A stretch of DNA of 64,000 nucleotides from Hirudinaria manillensis (taxonomy: Eukaryota > Annelida > Clitellata > Hirudinida > Hirudinidae), in NCBI GenBank assembly GCA_034509925.1, contig CM067530.1, forward strand, positions 10,052,501 through 10,116,500. Direction: 5' to 3'. A program made the translations under genes and the position numbers. Each line of letters opens with the position of its first letter. Within the stretch, counting starts at the first letter, position 1. The notes under the pieces were generated by a model. It ran no database searches. It saw nothing but the letters and a program-made list of their open reading frames with translations, and was not told the origin of the DNA. Of the stretch, positions 35,895 through 49,300 are shown one piece after another.

Positions 35895-38833
35895 CTACTT
35901 CTTAGCGTCTCCAATTTCTCTCTTTGCCTGGCCATCCTTCGATACTTGAGGTGTCGACTTTTCAAGCACATTCGCTGCTCCAGAAACAGAAACTGCCATA
36001 GAATCGCTTGCCTCTTGTTGAACTTGTATCTGGTAGTCGTAGTAGAATTGGGTCGCCGGCTGGCCCGATCCATATTGGAGTTGATTTTGATGGTAGTCGT
36101 GGTTATTCCAGGCAAACGGTGGAGCCGGTGGAAAGGGCGGATACATTCCGGGAGGAACGAATGGAGGAAACCTCATGGGAAGACAAGGTCTGTACGGCGT
36201 GAACGCCCTGGAAATTGTAAAAAATCACACGACCATCAAGTGAACTAATGCAAACGATTCTGAAAGATTTGGACCATGCTTTGAACCACCAGATTGAAGC
36301 AGTGCCCTTTCTATTTGTTACCCTTTTTGAATATTTTTGGATATCCCTTCTAATTAAGCTCCGCACAAAGGTTGAAGTTTTACAGTATTCATAAAAAAAC
36401 CTGAGAAAGAGCCGAGCCTCTCCTCTCGCTTAAAATAGCTTTCAGAAAGAATTGAAGGTCATTCAGGATAAAAAGACCTTACCCGGGATAAGAAGCCCTT
36501 TGTCTGTAGTCGCTGTAATTTTTAGAGGCTCTGACAGACTGTTCATGCTGGCGGTCAATGATAGCTTTTGAAGAATACTTTTCAACGTTTCTGGAATTCG
36601 TTTTTTCACGATTTCGTCGGTAGCTTTCGTTGGAGTTTGAGACTTTTTCTGAATCTTTTTTGTACGACTTTCTGTCAGTTCTTGGTCTGTGATCAGCTTC
36701 GTCGTAAGGGGACCTGGGTGTGCCTCGGTATTCCTTGTACTTATCGGATCTCGATCCGTACTTGTTTCTCGAACGCGATCTGTCTCTAGGCGACCGACTT
36801 GTATTGTTCGCAGGCTTCTCTTTAGAATCGCTTCGGTGCCTCGCAGCCTTGTCATTGGACGATTTGGAAATGCATTTGTCGCGATGCTTTTCTCTCGAGT
36901 AACACCGGTCGTTCCTGCTAGAGTGTTTCTCGTCTCCGTTCTTGTAACGCCTGTCACTACTTGTCTTCGAACTGTTCTCTCTGTCCGACCTGTTTCGCGT
37001 TTCTTCCTTCGAAGATTTCTTGACGCTTTTGGATGATTGATCTTTTGGAGAGTTTCTAGAGCTTCCCCTTTTGGCATCGGATGTGGTATCGGCATTAGCC
37101 AAAGACACCTCTTTACCTGAAAATTCGTTGCTGGAAGATGAATCGCTAGTGGACTCGTCTGAACTTTCTGAAGAACTTCCAGATGAATGTTCTGCATCCT
37201 GAGAATCCGGAATTGCCTGAGAATTTTGAACGTCGTCTCGTTTATCACCGGTATCTTGGACGACTTGATCTGGCAGAGGGTCGACATTACCCGGTTGTAT
37301 TGCGTCCGGAGGTGGCGCAATCTTTTGAGAGTTTTCCACCTCTTTCACGGCATTCGATTCTTCTGCAGTTTTGTCGACAGGTTTTTCCGGGGATGCTTGA
37401 TCTCTATCGTTCTTAACGTTTGGTTCAACGAAAGCTTGCAGTCCCGAGCAGACAGGAAATTTGTTTTTTCTATTGAATGATATTCGAATGAGACTTCTAG
37501 CAGGATTCGATGACCTGTCGTTTGATTCTTCAAACTCCTCGGTTTTTGGCGACAGATCTTTGTCTTCTAATAGTTTCGCTTCTGGAATCTTCGAAGACTC
37601 GTCTTCGTTGTTGGAGAATATTACGCAGGGCGGATCATCACAAGCGGTGCTGATCGTGGCCTGCTCAGAATATTCGTAACACCAGTCCGACTGGAGGTTT
37701 TCCTGTGGCTGTTTAGGCTGGATGAGTTCATTTCCTGCTGGAATGCATGGCGAACTGGCAGCTATGGACGGATTATCTTCGTGTGCGGTTTGAGAATTGT
37801 CGATTAATTTAAAAGATTCGTTTTCCTCATCATTGCCATTGTCAACCATGAAAAAGTCGTCCACATTCTCCAGATCGTTGTAGCCCGATTCCTCTCCCAC
37901 AGGTGTGCACAGCGTTCTGTCCGGGAAAAAGCAGGAATTTTGTGGATTGTCAAGGTCATGGTTGAGTTCTGGAAAGAAGAGGTCATCTGTGAGATCGGTT
38001 TTTCTACAATCATCCGACTGAGGCAACTTCAATGATTCCGATTCGAAAGAATCATTTTCCAAATTAGAATTTCGGCGATCGTGCCTTGAGCAATATGAAG
38101 AAGAGGAAGAAGATGATGACGAAGGTGATGATGAAGAAGATGCATCTGAAGATGATGGCGATGTCGATGAAGATGACGACGACGATGATGACGAAGAGTA
38201 CGAAGATGACGATGACGACGATGAAGTCGAGTAATATCGTCGTCGTCTTTTCCTGCGCTTCTTGTCCTTTTTCTTCTTTTTCTTCTTGGACTTGCGAGAG
38301 TGTTTCTTGTGTTTATGGGATTTGGACTTTTTGTGTTTCTTTAACTTCTTTTTCTTCTTGTGTGACTTGTGTCTTTTTCGCTTTTTATCTTTCGATGGCT
38401 CCAAGGCCTTCCTGCCTTCGCCATCCGTGTTTGACTTCCGCAAATTGAGGTCCTTGTTTGGCACGACGATTCCATTGGCCGTCGGTTCTTTGGCAGATCT
38501 TTTGACGACTGTGACTACCTGAGCTAGGTCGTCCTCTTCCGAATCTGAATCGACGTCTGTGATGTTACCGCTTTCAGGATCCAGTCGACGACGCATGCGA
38601 GACTTCCACCTTTTTTCTTTTGAATGATGTCTTCTCTTCGAACGAGTTTTCTTTCTCTTTTCTACATCTTCTAGTTTTCTCCTGCTTCTTTCAGAATGTT
38701 TCTTTGACAACTTTCGCTTTTTCATCCGAGGTTCTTGGTCTGGGGCTTCGCTGCTTGATGCTTCGTTTCGCTTTCTGGTGACGCATTCCAGCAGGCCAGG
38801 TTTTTGTTCTCCATTCTCGACACTCAGAGGCAT
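35895..38833 (-). CDS. SR/Lys-rich nuclear protein (splicing-factor-like), family not resolved
   Basis: Coding exons 36483-38833 and 35895-36207, joined in phase across a 275-bp intron (donor GTAAGG), give about 887 aa from the ATG at 38833 (MPLSVENG). The frame stays open further upstream, but that stretch is AT-rich and the likely acceptors at about 38942 and 38911 put it in a 5-prime leader. Low-complexity composition by region: Lys/Arg with RSK and KKRK near residues 25-85; a Lys/His block; a Ser run of more than 50 residues; an acidic middle; SR/RD-rich C-terminal third (RSRSRNKYGSRSD); and in the last exon a Pro/Tyr/Gln-rich end (PPGMYPPFPPAPPF). There is no RNA-recognition, RING or cyclophilin domain. 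A nuclear role in RNA processing is inferred from composition only. PNISR-, NKTR- or Topors-like proteins have similar tails. Confidence 0.8.
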
Positions 38834-39055
38834 GACAGTGCATAGGAATGTCCAATCAGTTTTGCTTTGTAAGTTTACCAATTCTACCAAATGACTAGCA
38901 TTGCAAACTACGACAAATTTTCGTATTATGCAAAACCTAATGAAAATGTTCAAATACAAGTTCAATTTTGGATATTAAATCGTTAATTATCGAATCCTTT
39001 TTCAGTAAAGTATATCTTGAAAATGAAAACATCACAGAAAGTTGACAATACTCAC

Positions 39056-39220
39056 CTTTCCCAACGAAACGCACGTGTTTTCGACAATCAAAAGCGAAGT
39101 CTTTACTCTACGCGAGATACACACGGATTTAGGACTGAAATTGCAACAAGAATCACTCCACTTGGCTCCAAATTGAGGCACACATGCTAGAGAAGAAATG
39201 AATACGTCCCGGCATATGTT
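39056..39220 (-). other. Probable non-coding first exon of the SR-like gene
   Basis: A GC-richer stretch on the minus strand ends in a strong donor (GGGAAAG|GTGAGT, border at 39056). It holds only short frames. An acceptor TTTTCATTAG lies about 110 bp downstream before the start exon. The transcription start was not located; 39220 is approximate. Confidence 0.5.
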
Positions 39221-40329
39221 TTGAAGCTGCTACAAACGGCTTTTCTTGTCCCCGGCAGTGTTACGGTAGAGATTGGCTCGGGAAAGCAAGCAACCTGCCA
39301 ACGTAAGCAAAGCATCGTTCATTTGAATATTAACGATGGTACGACTCATCTTTATTATTGTTCCTTTGTTTATTTTAATTGATTTTGTAAATGTTTTTTT
39401 TTTATTATAAGGAATAACTCTCCAGTAATTTGAAAACAAATTTAATTTCTTAGTGTCCAATGAACAGTTCATTACTCTAGAATTGCCCATTGTTTACTGA
39501 ATAATTTTAATCTGCGGCCTCGTTCACCTCTCAGCTCTGTCTTGAGTGAACACCTCGATAGCTCTTAATTAGCTCAATAACGAAGGAAAGTTCACCTTTA
39601 CGAGTTTATTTAAGATGCGTTGTGGTTGCACGTGCCAGTACACCTGGTTTTGGTAATACACGCTATTGTTTAAAAATCTGATTTCTACAATATGAAACAC
39701 AATTATGTTCATCTTTTCTTTTTTAAATTATAAAGATTTCAGCGAACTAAAATGAAATTAAACTATAGTGTTGAACACAACATATATATAATATTATTCA
39801 ATGAATTTTAATTAAGATGCATTATTATTATTTTTTAATGATAACATGAATTTTAAGTCATTGCAACTAAATACTAAAATTCGTAAAAAATTTGAACTGA
39901 GAAAATATTGAGAGTGTGTCCTATCACTTTTCAATCATTGTGACTTTAAATCTCGAGACTTGCTGCTAATGGGAGAAAAAAGAAATTAAAGTTTAAATTT
40001 TTTTAGTATCTTTTGATTTCAGATTTCTTACTTTTTTTCAACTAAACAAAGAATTAAACAAATTGTGCTGACGTCTCAAGTTTCCCTTCCTGAAAAAAGT
40101 AATGTGTTGTTAATTGTTTTGGTTTTGTGTCCAAATTGCCATTCCAATGTGTTAGTATATAATAAATAAATTGGAAACTTTTTTAAGGAAACGTAAAACC
40201 ACAAATTTTTGAATTTCAGAGGAAGAACAGCATCGCTTTTTTTCTTGATCAATCACCAGGTGGATGAGTCCTTTCAGTGCAATGGAAAAATAATAATTAA
40301 ATAACAAGCAATGCAAATATAATACTTGG
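39221..40329. other. Gene-free interval
   Basis: AT-rich. The left part (39225-39340) should contain the SR-like gene promoter. GC-richer sequence at 39515-39660 (with CACGTG) has no open frame worth calling. Confidence 0.45.
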
Positions 40330-43300
40330 AATGTATTTTAAATTGATAAATTAAATGATAGACTGATAGATAGATGGATTGATAGAGTGATGATATTGAC
40401 AGTTTTATTTCGCCCAAGAACGATAATCAAAGTACAATACTACTTCAAAGTAGGAGTTTTACATAATATTAATGTTAATGTAACCATTAATGTAAGAATA
40501 ATAACAAACATGGGATAAATCTTAGTTATTCACTAGTTGATAGAGTTCACCATAGATATTACATACCTATCTATTCACCATAGATATTTTACCTACGTTA
40601 GCGTTATTATCAATTAATTTTCGTTGCTATGAAATCATAAAATTGTTCTTTCAGCTTATTAATTATTAAGACAGCTATGAATAAATGAATGCCCAGGGTA
40701 AACTCAAGGCTTTAACCGCTAACTGAACCTATTAGTGTTGCTCTCTTAACTGATTAACAATGTTTCGACAAGGCCTGGAAGCATCAAAACATCATCGAAG
40801 AAGCCCGCTTGAAAGAATCTGTTGGTATTTACATTCAATTCAACTGTCTATTCACCTGTCAAATGTTTGAATTGACATATTTTTGGTCAGAATAACTTGT
40901 AAGTCCATCCGTAAATTCCGTTATTTCTTCTTTTGAATATGTTTTATTTAGAATTTTTCGAAGAATTACTATAATAATATTAATAACAAGAACAATATTA
41001 TAAAATATTATAATACCATAATTGGTAATATAAATTACGAACAAATTCACATAGACGCTTTTTGATTGTAAATTTCGTTACCCTGCGGAGATATTTCACT
41101 TTTACTTCTATTGACCTACGACTTTTTAATAGCAGTTCAATCGAAAGTATAGCTTGTAACTTCAGTTATTTGATTCTTAAGAATTTAAAATCTTCTGACA
41201 TTTTGAGGAGCATTCAATTTTCGTTCCAAAGATTGATTTATTTATTTAAAAAAAGCCATTATTATGAAAAATCAAAACCGAAGTAATATCTTCGAGAACA
41301 AAATCTGTTGCTAGGTCGTTATTGTCACAAATATTCAGAATCTCTTGCATTTAGAACATCGACCACAAGTTGGTTGAAATTAACAGCATTGAAGTCACTA
41401 GGCAAACAGTCGCACCAAATGATTGCGGAAGGAGATTATCTGAACAGAACAATTAACGAAACATTTGATTTGATAAAATTTCATTTTAAGCTTTAAGCCC
41501 ATATCTCTGATTTCAATAAAATAAGTTCAAATTTAATGTTAAATGTTATTAATTTTAATAAAACTCAATCATTTTCATCACATTTGCAAATTAGTAATCA
41601 TTTTCGATTACCTGATTTGCTGATTATTATCATCTCACTCGCATTACGAAATGCATATTGAATCAGCGTTGATTCCTTCAGTGACTTCTTTTCCAATTGG
41701 ACGATATCGCTTTGAAAGAAGAAATAATCATTTAAATTTAATATGATTATCATAAAAATATTAAAAATTGCAATAAAGTGAAATTCGGTTGAGCTTGCTC
41801 AAAGATTCCTAAAAGAATCAAGAAAACATGTCTACAAGCAATAATTAATTATGACAACTTATTATCACAGCTTATCTTTTAAATAATGTCATAATATCTA
41901 ATTATGATTATAGAATACATTTATTGTATCTATTTCATTCTTACTGTGAATTTTGTATGATGAACAAATTGTCTTTATTGGATGTCACATCCCAAATATA
42001 GCTGGAGCCTCTGAATATTTCAAGCAAGCTGTCGGCACGCCGATTCAAATTTTGTCTCCAAACCTTGTTTCCACTCCCTCCATAATAAGCATAATTACCT
42101 GGCAATTTAAAATTAAAAACGTATTTTGCATTAGTTTTGAATAACGGTTTCATAACGCCAACGCAATAAATTTTTAAAGTAATGTCCATTAACTTTCCAT
42201 CAACCATTACAATTGAGTCATTGTAAGCAATATTGGTAGCATGATTTTTTTTTAAAAGTGGACAACATCGCATATAACCACTAAAATACTAAAGTTAATG
42301 GTAACTTTTGATAAAATTAATCCCAGTTCTAACATTTCAAACAAACTCACCCTCAAAATCAAAATCCATCGAGAATATGCATATGTCTGCTCGAATGGTA
42401 TCTTTTTGTTTTTGACTTTGAATATCCATTTCTATTACTGTTTTAGAATTACAATCGCTAAAGAAGAATCGTCTGAAAACGTAAAGGAGAGAGGAATTAC
42501 GAAAGAAATTATTTACGATATTTAATTATAATATTTTAACATATGAAATAACTAATCATTATTAATTAATTAATAATTAAATATTATTTTATTACTAATA
42601 TCTAATTATTATTTTAATAATAACAAATTATTAATGATCATTGAACATATCTTAAGAAATTTAAAAAAAAAACGGATTTCCGGTTTTTCCGACGGAAAAT
42701 AATTTTATTTTCTTATAAATCGGTAATGTTGAAGTGATGATAATGATTTCAGAAGCTGCAATCGAACTGATACTTTGATCCAACGGACTGATCTGATACC
42801 ATTGCGTTAATTTTCCTGAACCATTTTTGCATATGTCTTTATTGACCTGCATATCTTTATTTTAAAATAGCTATATTTCCAAAAGCTCCGAGACCAATTA
42901 ATGATATTGTGGCTATTCAATTGGCTATCAATTCTAACATTGGCCAATCATCATCATACAATTAATTACGTAAATCAAAATTTTCCATTTTTGCATGACG
43001 AAGAATTATGTTGCAAGGTGCACATATGATAAGCTTTATGTTAATACTAAATACAAAATAGTGCTTTTCATAGACTCTTAATGTCATGTACATAAGCTAT
43101 TTATGCTTTGTATTAAATAGCAGTAACGGCAAACGCCAAAACCAAGCCCAGCAATGAGAGTGATTTCGACAATTAGCTTTTTAAATAATTCGTAAATTAA
43201 TAATTCTAACCTTGTCGTGGGGTGGATGTAGAGTTTACCAATGTTTAGTGTCCGATCATTTACAAATATTTGGCCGTTTCCAGATGATGTGACATTATAA

Positions 43301-46300
43301 ATCTGTCCATATACATTAGCTATGTATACATCGCCTGTCTTTTGATCAACAACTATATCCGTGATATTTGATGCTGATGACCGTAGATTAAATAATTATG
43401 AAATAATGTAATATTAATATTTGTATTCAGTACTATGCCATCACTTACGTGTTCTGTAAAACAACTTAGACTCGTTCGTCGAAATATTGTATTGCATTAC
43501 ATTTTGCTGGTCACCATAAACGTAGTAAATATAATCATTTGAATAAGCCATGTTGGTTAAGTAATATGGATATATATTCAGATTAACGATGGTTTCAATA
43601 TTTTGAGAGCCTGGATCCACTTGATATACAATCCCTCCGCTGCGGTCTCCGATTAAAAGCCATCCAGTTTTTAATACACCTGCGAGCAAAGTTGTAAGCA
43701 ATAGAGAAGAATTTTTAAAGTTTAAATTACAAAGTTATTTTGAATTATCAAGTTATTTAAATTTAAATTTTTCAAATTAAAAGGCATAAGTTGACCAAAT
43801 AAACTCGCCAGGTTTGCAGCTTTTACCATCAGATCCAAGGGTAAAACCATAAGAACATTTGCAAATGTAATTTGCATCATTTATGGGAAAGCACAAATGT
43901 TGGCATGTGTTGCTTGCACAAGGATCTACGTTGAAATCAATAAATTAGTTTTCATTAATATTTCTTATACTTTGTCAACCTAACAGGGAATATTTGGTCA
44001 GATACGAATTTTAAATTGGCATGTTTTTCACTTAATTATTAATTTAACATTTAAAAAAAAATAAAATAAAATAATTAATAATAATAACAATAAATACAGG
44101 AAGATTCAGAAAAATCTCCTTGTTTGGTCACATCTTTTGGAAAAGTGCTCTCTTTTGAGAAGTCATGTAGAAATGGGAACATTTATGTAATAATAACAGT
44201 AACAACAAATGCCATCGTTAATTATTTTAATCTAACTTATTTTTGTTTATATAAATTTTAATTGAAATAATCTATTGGAATTTTTAATAATGCGGCGTTA
44301 CTAACTTTTTTTTTATGCGGAATGCTTAAAGTTAAATATTTAACAACGTTCTAAAAATGAAAAGAATGATAATTTTCAAACTTGGATAATAAGACACAAA
44401 TTCCTTTGAGTCCAAAGATATTGAATAGATGGTTGAAATATTTTTATTAATAAATGATGAGAAATTTTTCAGATAATTCCCTTGAGAAATTTTATAAGAA
44501 TCATAATCTCCTTGATCCGTGGAAAATATGACTATGTCCTTAAATAAATAGCATCAATATGAAACTCTATTTCATAAATGATTTGTGATAAATTATATTT
44601 AATAAGTGACCTTGTAAAGAGCAAATGACGAATGTCGGAATAAAGGCATATCATACAAATATATCTCGATGTTCTTGCCGTTAAAGTCACAACTTTTCAA
44701 TAATCCATCGAGCCAAAACAACTTCTCAGTTTGTTTATCAATAACCAGGTTAACAGGTAGCAGCAGATTTTCATTCACAATAACAGTTCTGTCACCTCCA
44801 TAAAGATTAGAACGTTCTATTTTTGGCTGACCATGGAGCACGCTCCAGAATATCAATCTAAAATTAAACAATTGAGGGATTATTGTTTAATATCACAATA
44901 TTTATCAACAAGCTTTTAAATTGTTCTTTTATTTATTGGTGAATGTTATGAAATTTCTTAAATAAATACTTAAATAAGATATGATTTTGTCAGTAAAAAT
45001 CGATAACAAAAGGAAATATGATTCAACATAATGCCTTATGAAACAAACTTTTTCTTTTCATGAACTGCGACGGAAGAGAGAACTCCAGAATTTATGGTTG
45101 CTATTTTAGTCCATTGAGATGTTTCGAAGTTCAGAACCCCGATGTATTGAAATGTTGCATCCGCCCAATAAAAAAGATTGAAATTTGATGCAAAAGCCAA
45201 TCCGGGTACCTGTGGTTATACGGATCTTGACGATCATCGAAAAATTGTATTTTGATTTACTTACATTGCTGGATAATGGAAAGCAACCGAAATAATATTT
45301 TTCGGATATTTCAATTTTATCATTCCAAATGTCATTAATATCGTAAAAAATTAATCCTCTGAAAATAATGTCTGCTAATCCTATGTATTGTCTTCTGGCA
45401 TCGTAAGTAATCGCTCGGAAAAATCCCAATGACCTTGTAAACGATTTTGTTTTATACGAATCTTTGGATGAAAAATTCTTTTGAGAAAATCTCTGGAGAT
45501 AAACACTCGGATTTCCAAACATTACGCCAAATCCCTTCTCATTGTCCGTTGACTCTCCGGTCCAAACCAGTGCCGTATCGTTGGTAACTGTAGGTTAATT
45601 TAGGAAATTCTTTGTAAAATATTTTATCTGTAAATAATTTCATTCTAGCATCCAAAAAGAATATTATAATTAAAATTAATATTATAATTATAAACTTACG
45701 TTGGCAAAGGATAGGGCTAAGAAATGATAATATAAAACATATGTCAAAGATATTCATTTTCTCAATCTATATTGCGAAGGTTTTAAGGCATCTGTAGATG
45801 ATGTTTAATGGGTAAATAATATTAAATAATATTATTAAACGATGGACTCTGTATTTATTGCAGTTTGGATAGGCTTGATGAACGGCAGCATAAGAATGCT
45901 TTTCTTTTGCTAACCAGTTAGCATCAGACCACGCTTTATAACGTAAAATTGAGTGATTACTTCCTCAACAAATACTTATTGCAATAATAATTAATAATAC
46001 TTATTAAAATAATATATAATAATACTTGTCAAAATAATAAATAATAATAATACTTAATAAATAAAAATTAATAATACTTGTTAAAATAATAATTAATAAA
46101 ACTTATTACAATAATAATTAATAATATTTATTGCAATTAATATTACAAATAAATAATGGCTTCCTTTTTTGCACCTCTAAGTTGGTTGTTTTCTTCTTGA
46201 ATAGCCATGGGTTATTTTGATCCAATTCATTTGTCCATTCATTTGCGTAACGCATGAATTGATTGAAACGCTCTGCAAGTAGAATCTTTCGTCATGAAAG

Positions 46301-46378
46301 GAAAGGTGACTCAACTCCATGATGTTTCACTTTAAAACTATGTAAAATAGTTTCTCTTGTTCCAACTTTCCCTAAGAA
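40330..46378. repeat. Tandem duplication unit 1 (carries YWTD gene 1)
   Basis: The flanks as well as the gene are duplicated. 40330-41350 matches 46379-47345 (3-prime flank; AGACTGATAGATAG, CGCCCAAGAACGATAATCAA), and 45760-46378 matches much of 50830-51380 (5-prime flank; TCTTGAATAGCCATGGGTTA, AAACGCTCTGCAAGTAGA). Confidence 0.85.
41351..45757 (-). CDS. Secreted YWTD propeller-EGF-propeller protein, tandem copy 1
   Basis: Twelve exons: 45700-45757, 45265-45587, 45049-45209, 44611-44857, 44382-44538, 43809-43925, 43449-43679, 43211-43373, 42351-42472, 41945-42098, 41639-41709, 41351-41439; 630 aa. Signal peptide (1-18); first set of LDL-receptor class B (YWTD-like) blades to about residue 315 (FYWAD, LIFWSV, LFWLDG); an EGF-like module of six Cys (DPCASNTC to KSC) at about 316-354; a second set of blades to about 600; then a last exon reading NNLLPQSFGATVC plus a hydrophobic end that stops without charged residues. 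The order resembles the propeller-EGF pairs of LRP5/6 and other LRPs, but there are no LDL-A repeats and no cytoplasmic tail. Exon 6 uses a GC donor (CCTG|GCGAGT) where copy 2 has GT. GPI anchoring and a ligand-binding role are inferred. Confidence 0.85.
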
Positions 46379-49300
46379 TATATTTTAAATTGATAAATTA
46401 ATTGATAGACTGATAGGTAGATGGATTGATAGAGTGATGATACATTGACAGTTTATCTCGCCCAAGAACGATAATCAAAGTACAACACTACTTCAAGGTA
46501 GGAGAAGATTTACATAATATTAATGTTAATATAACCATTAATATAAGAATAATAACAAACGTGAGATAAATCTTAGGCTTATTATTCACCAATTGACAGA
46601 ATTCACCATAGATAGCTTACCTACAATTAATGTACGTTACTATGAAGTTATAAAATTGTTCTGTCCGCTTATCGATATCCAGGATAAACCCTGGGTTTTA
46701 ACCGTTAGCTGTACTACGTAAAGTTTCACTTCCTTAACTGATTAATAATGTTTCAAAAAGGCCTGAAGAGGAAGCATGAAAATATCATTGTAGAAGCCCG
46801 CATGAAAGAAACTGAGCGTTTACATTCAATTCGACTGTCTATTCACCTGTCAAACGTTGTTGTTGACAAATTTTTTTGGACAGATTAACATGTAAGTCCT
46901 TCCGTAAATTTCGTTACTTCTTCTTTTAAAAATGTTTTATTTAGAATTTTTCGAAGAATGATTATAATATTATTAATAATTCGAACATTATTAGAAAATA
47001 TTGTAATACCATAATTGATAATATAAATTACGAACAAATTCACTTAGACATTTTTTGATTGCAAATTTCGTTACCCTGCGGAGTTGTTTCACTTTTACTG
47101 CTATTGGCCTACGATTTTTTTAACAGCAATTCAATCGAAAGCATAGTTTGTAACTTCAGTTATTTGATTCTTAAGAATTTAAAATCTTCTGACATTTTGA
47201 GGAGCATTCAATTTTCGTCCCAAAGATTGATTGATTTATTTAAAAAAAAGCCATTATTATGAAAAATCAAAACCGAAGTAATATCTTCGAGAATAAAATC
47301 TGTTGCTGGGTCATTATTGTCATAAACGTTCAGAATCTCTTGCATTTAGAACATCAACCACAAGTTGGTTGAAATTAACAGCATTGAAGTCACTAGGCAC
47401 AAACTTGCACCAGATGATTGCGGAAGGAGATTATCTGAACAGAACAATTAACGAAACATTAGATTTGATAAAAGTTTATTACTTTTTAAGCTTTAAGCCC
47501 ATATCTCTGATTTCATTAAAACAAGCTCTGATTAAATGTTAAATATTAAATGTTATTAATTTTAATAAAACTCAATCATTTTCATCACATTTGCAAATTA
47601 GTAATCATTTTCGATTACCTGATTTGCCGACTATTATCATCTCACTCGCATTACGAAATGCATGTTGAATCAACGTTGATGCCTTCAGTGACTTCTTTTC
47701 CAATTGGACGATATCGCTTTGAATATGTTCAAATAAAACATTATGTATATTTATAAATAGAACGTATATTTATATCTATTTCATGTTAATAAAATCATTC
47801 TTACTGTGAATATTGCACAAAGAACAAATTCTCTTCATCAGAGGTCATACCAAAAATATAGCTCTCAGCAGTAAATATTAGAAGCAAGCTCTTTTTTCGC
47901 TCATTTCAATCTTGTCTCCATAATTTGAAGTCAGTGTCACCGTAATATGCATAATCATCTGGTAATTAAATAGAATGTAATTTGAAAATTAATAATATTT
48001 TAATAGTTGTGTTAAAAGAGGTTTTAAAGCTTTAAATAATATAACATTTTAAATTCTAAAGACGGTAAATATTTTTTACTGGGTGAAGATATCTGAATAT
48101 TTCGTAATAATATGTGTATAGCAAAGAAAAACTTATTTACGTTAGAAATGATCTCAACATTACAACCACGTATTTGCTAAGGTTAATTTAATGAATTTAA
48201 TATTACCATTAAAATCGAAATCCATTGAGTAAATACAGATGCCTGCTTCAATGGTGTCTTTTATCAATTGAGTTTCAATATCAACTTCTATAACAGTTTT
48301 TGTCTGACAATCGCTAAAGAAAAGACGTCTGTAAATAAAAAAATCAATTTCACTTTTATCTCTTTTAAAGATACATTCAATTTTATTTCAATTATAAATG
48401 AGCCATAAAGTGCTAAACAACATTTAAATTAAGGATGAAAAATAAAAGTAAGCCTTTCAATAATTGATATAAATCAGAAATTAAATTCTTCAACCTTGTA
48501 GATGGATGAATGTAAAGTTTACCAATGTCTAACAAGCTATCATTCACAATTATTTGGCCAATTCCAGATGATGTGACTTTATAAATCTCTCCATGTTGAT
48601 TAGCAACGTATATATTATCTGTCTTTTGATCAACTACTATATCCGCGATATTTGATGCTGATGATCGTAGATAAAACAATTATGAAATAATGTAACATTA
48701 ATATTAGTAATTATTCCTATGCCATCACTTACATGTTCTATAAAACAACTTAGTCCCGTTCGTCAAAATATTGTATTGCGTTACAATTCGCTGGTCACTG
48801 CTGAGAACGTAGTAAATAATATTGTTTGAATAAGCTATTTTGACTAATAAATCTGGGCAAATATTCAGATTAGCCACGATTTCGATTCTTCGAGAACTTG
48901 GATCTACTTGGTACACAATTCCTCCGCTACTATCTCCAACTAAAAGCCAGCCTTTTTTCAAAATACCTACAACGTTAAAAGCTGTAGCAGTAGAGAAGAG
49001 GTTTTAAATATTAAATTACAAATTTATTTTAAATTATCAAGTTATTTAAAATATTTCAAAATAAAAAGCATAAGTTGACCCAATAAATTCACCTGGTTTG
49101 CAGCTTTTACCATCAGATCCAAGGGTAAAACCATAAGAACATTTGCATATGTAATTTGCATCATTTATGGGAAAGCACAAATGTTGACATGTGTTGCTTG
49201 CACAAGGATCTACATTGAAACGAATTAATTAATTTTGTACCCTCATTGCTTCTTTGACTCTTACTTTTAGTAATAATAATAACTTAATTATTAGACTAAT

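Noticed and set aside
36568-37679. Several plus-strand frames opposite the SR-like gene
   Set aside because: Antisense shadows of a long SR/Ser-rich coding exon.
38834-38965. Longer N-terminus of the SR-like protein
   Set aside because: The frame is open, but the stretch is AT-rich, is crossed by likely splice acceptors and has a hydrophobic composition unlike the rest; the start at 38833 is preferred.
41308-41496. Plus-strand frame conserved at 41308-41496 and 47303-47542
   Set aside because: Conserved only because it is the opposite strand of the last YWTD exon and its duplicated flank; the minus-strand frame has the splice acceptor and correct phase.
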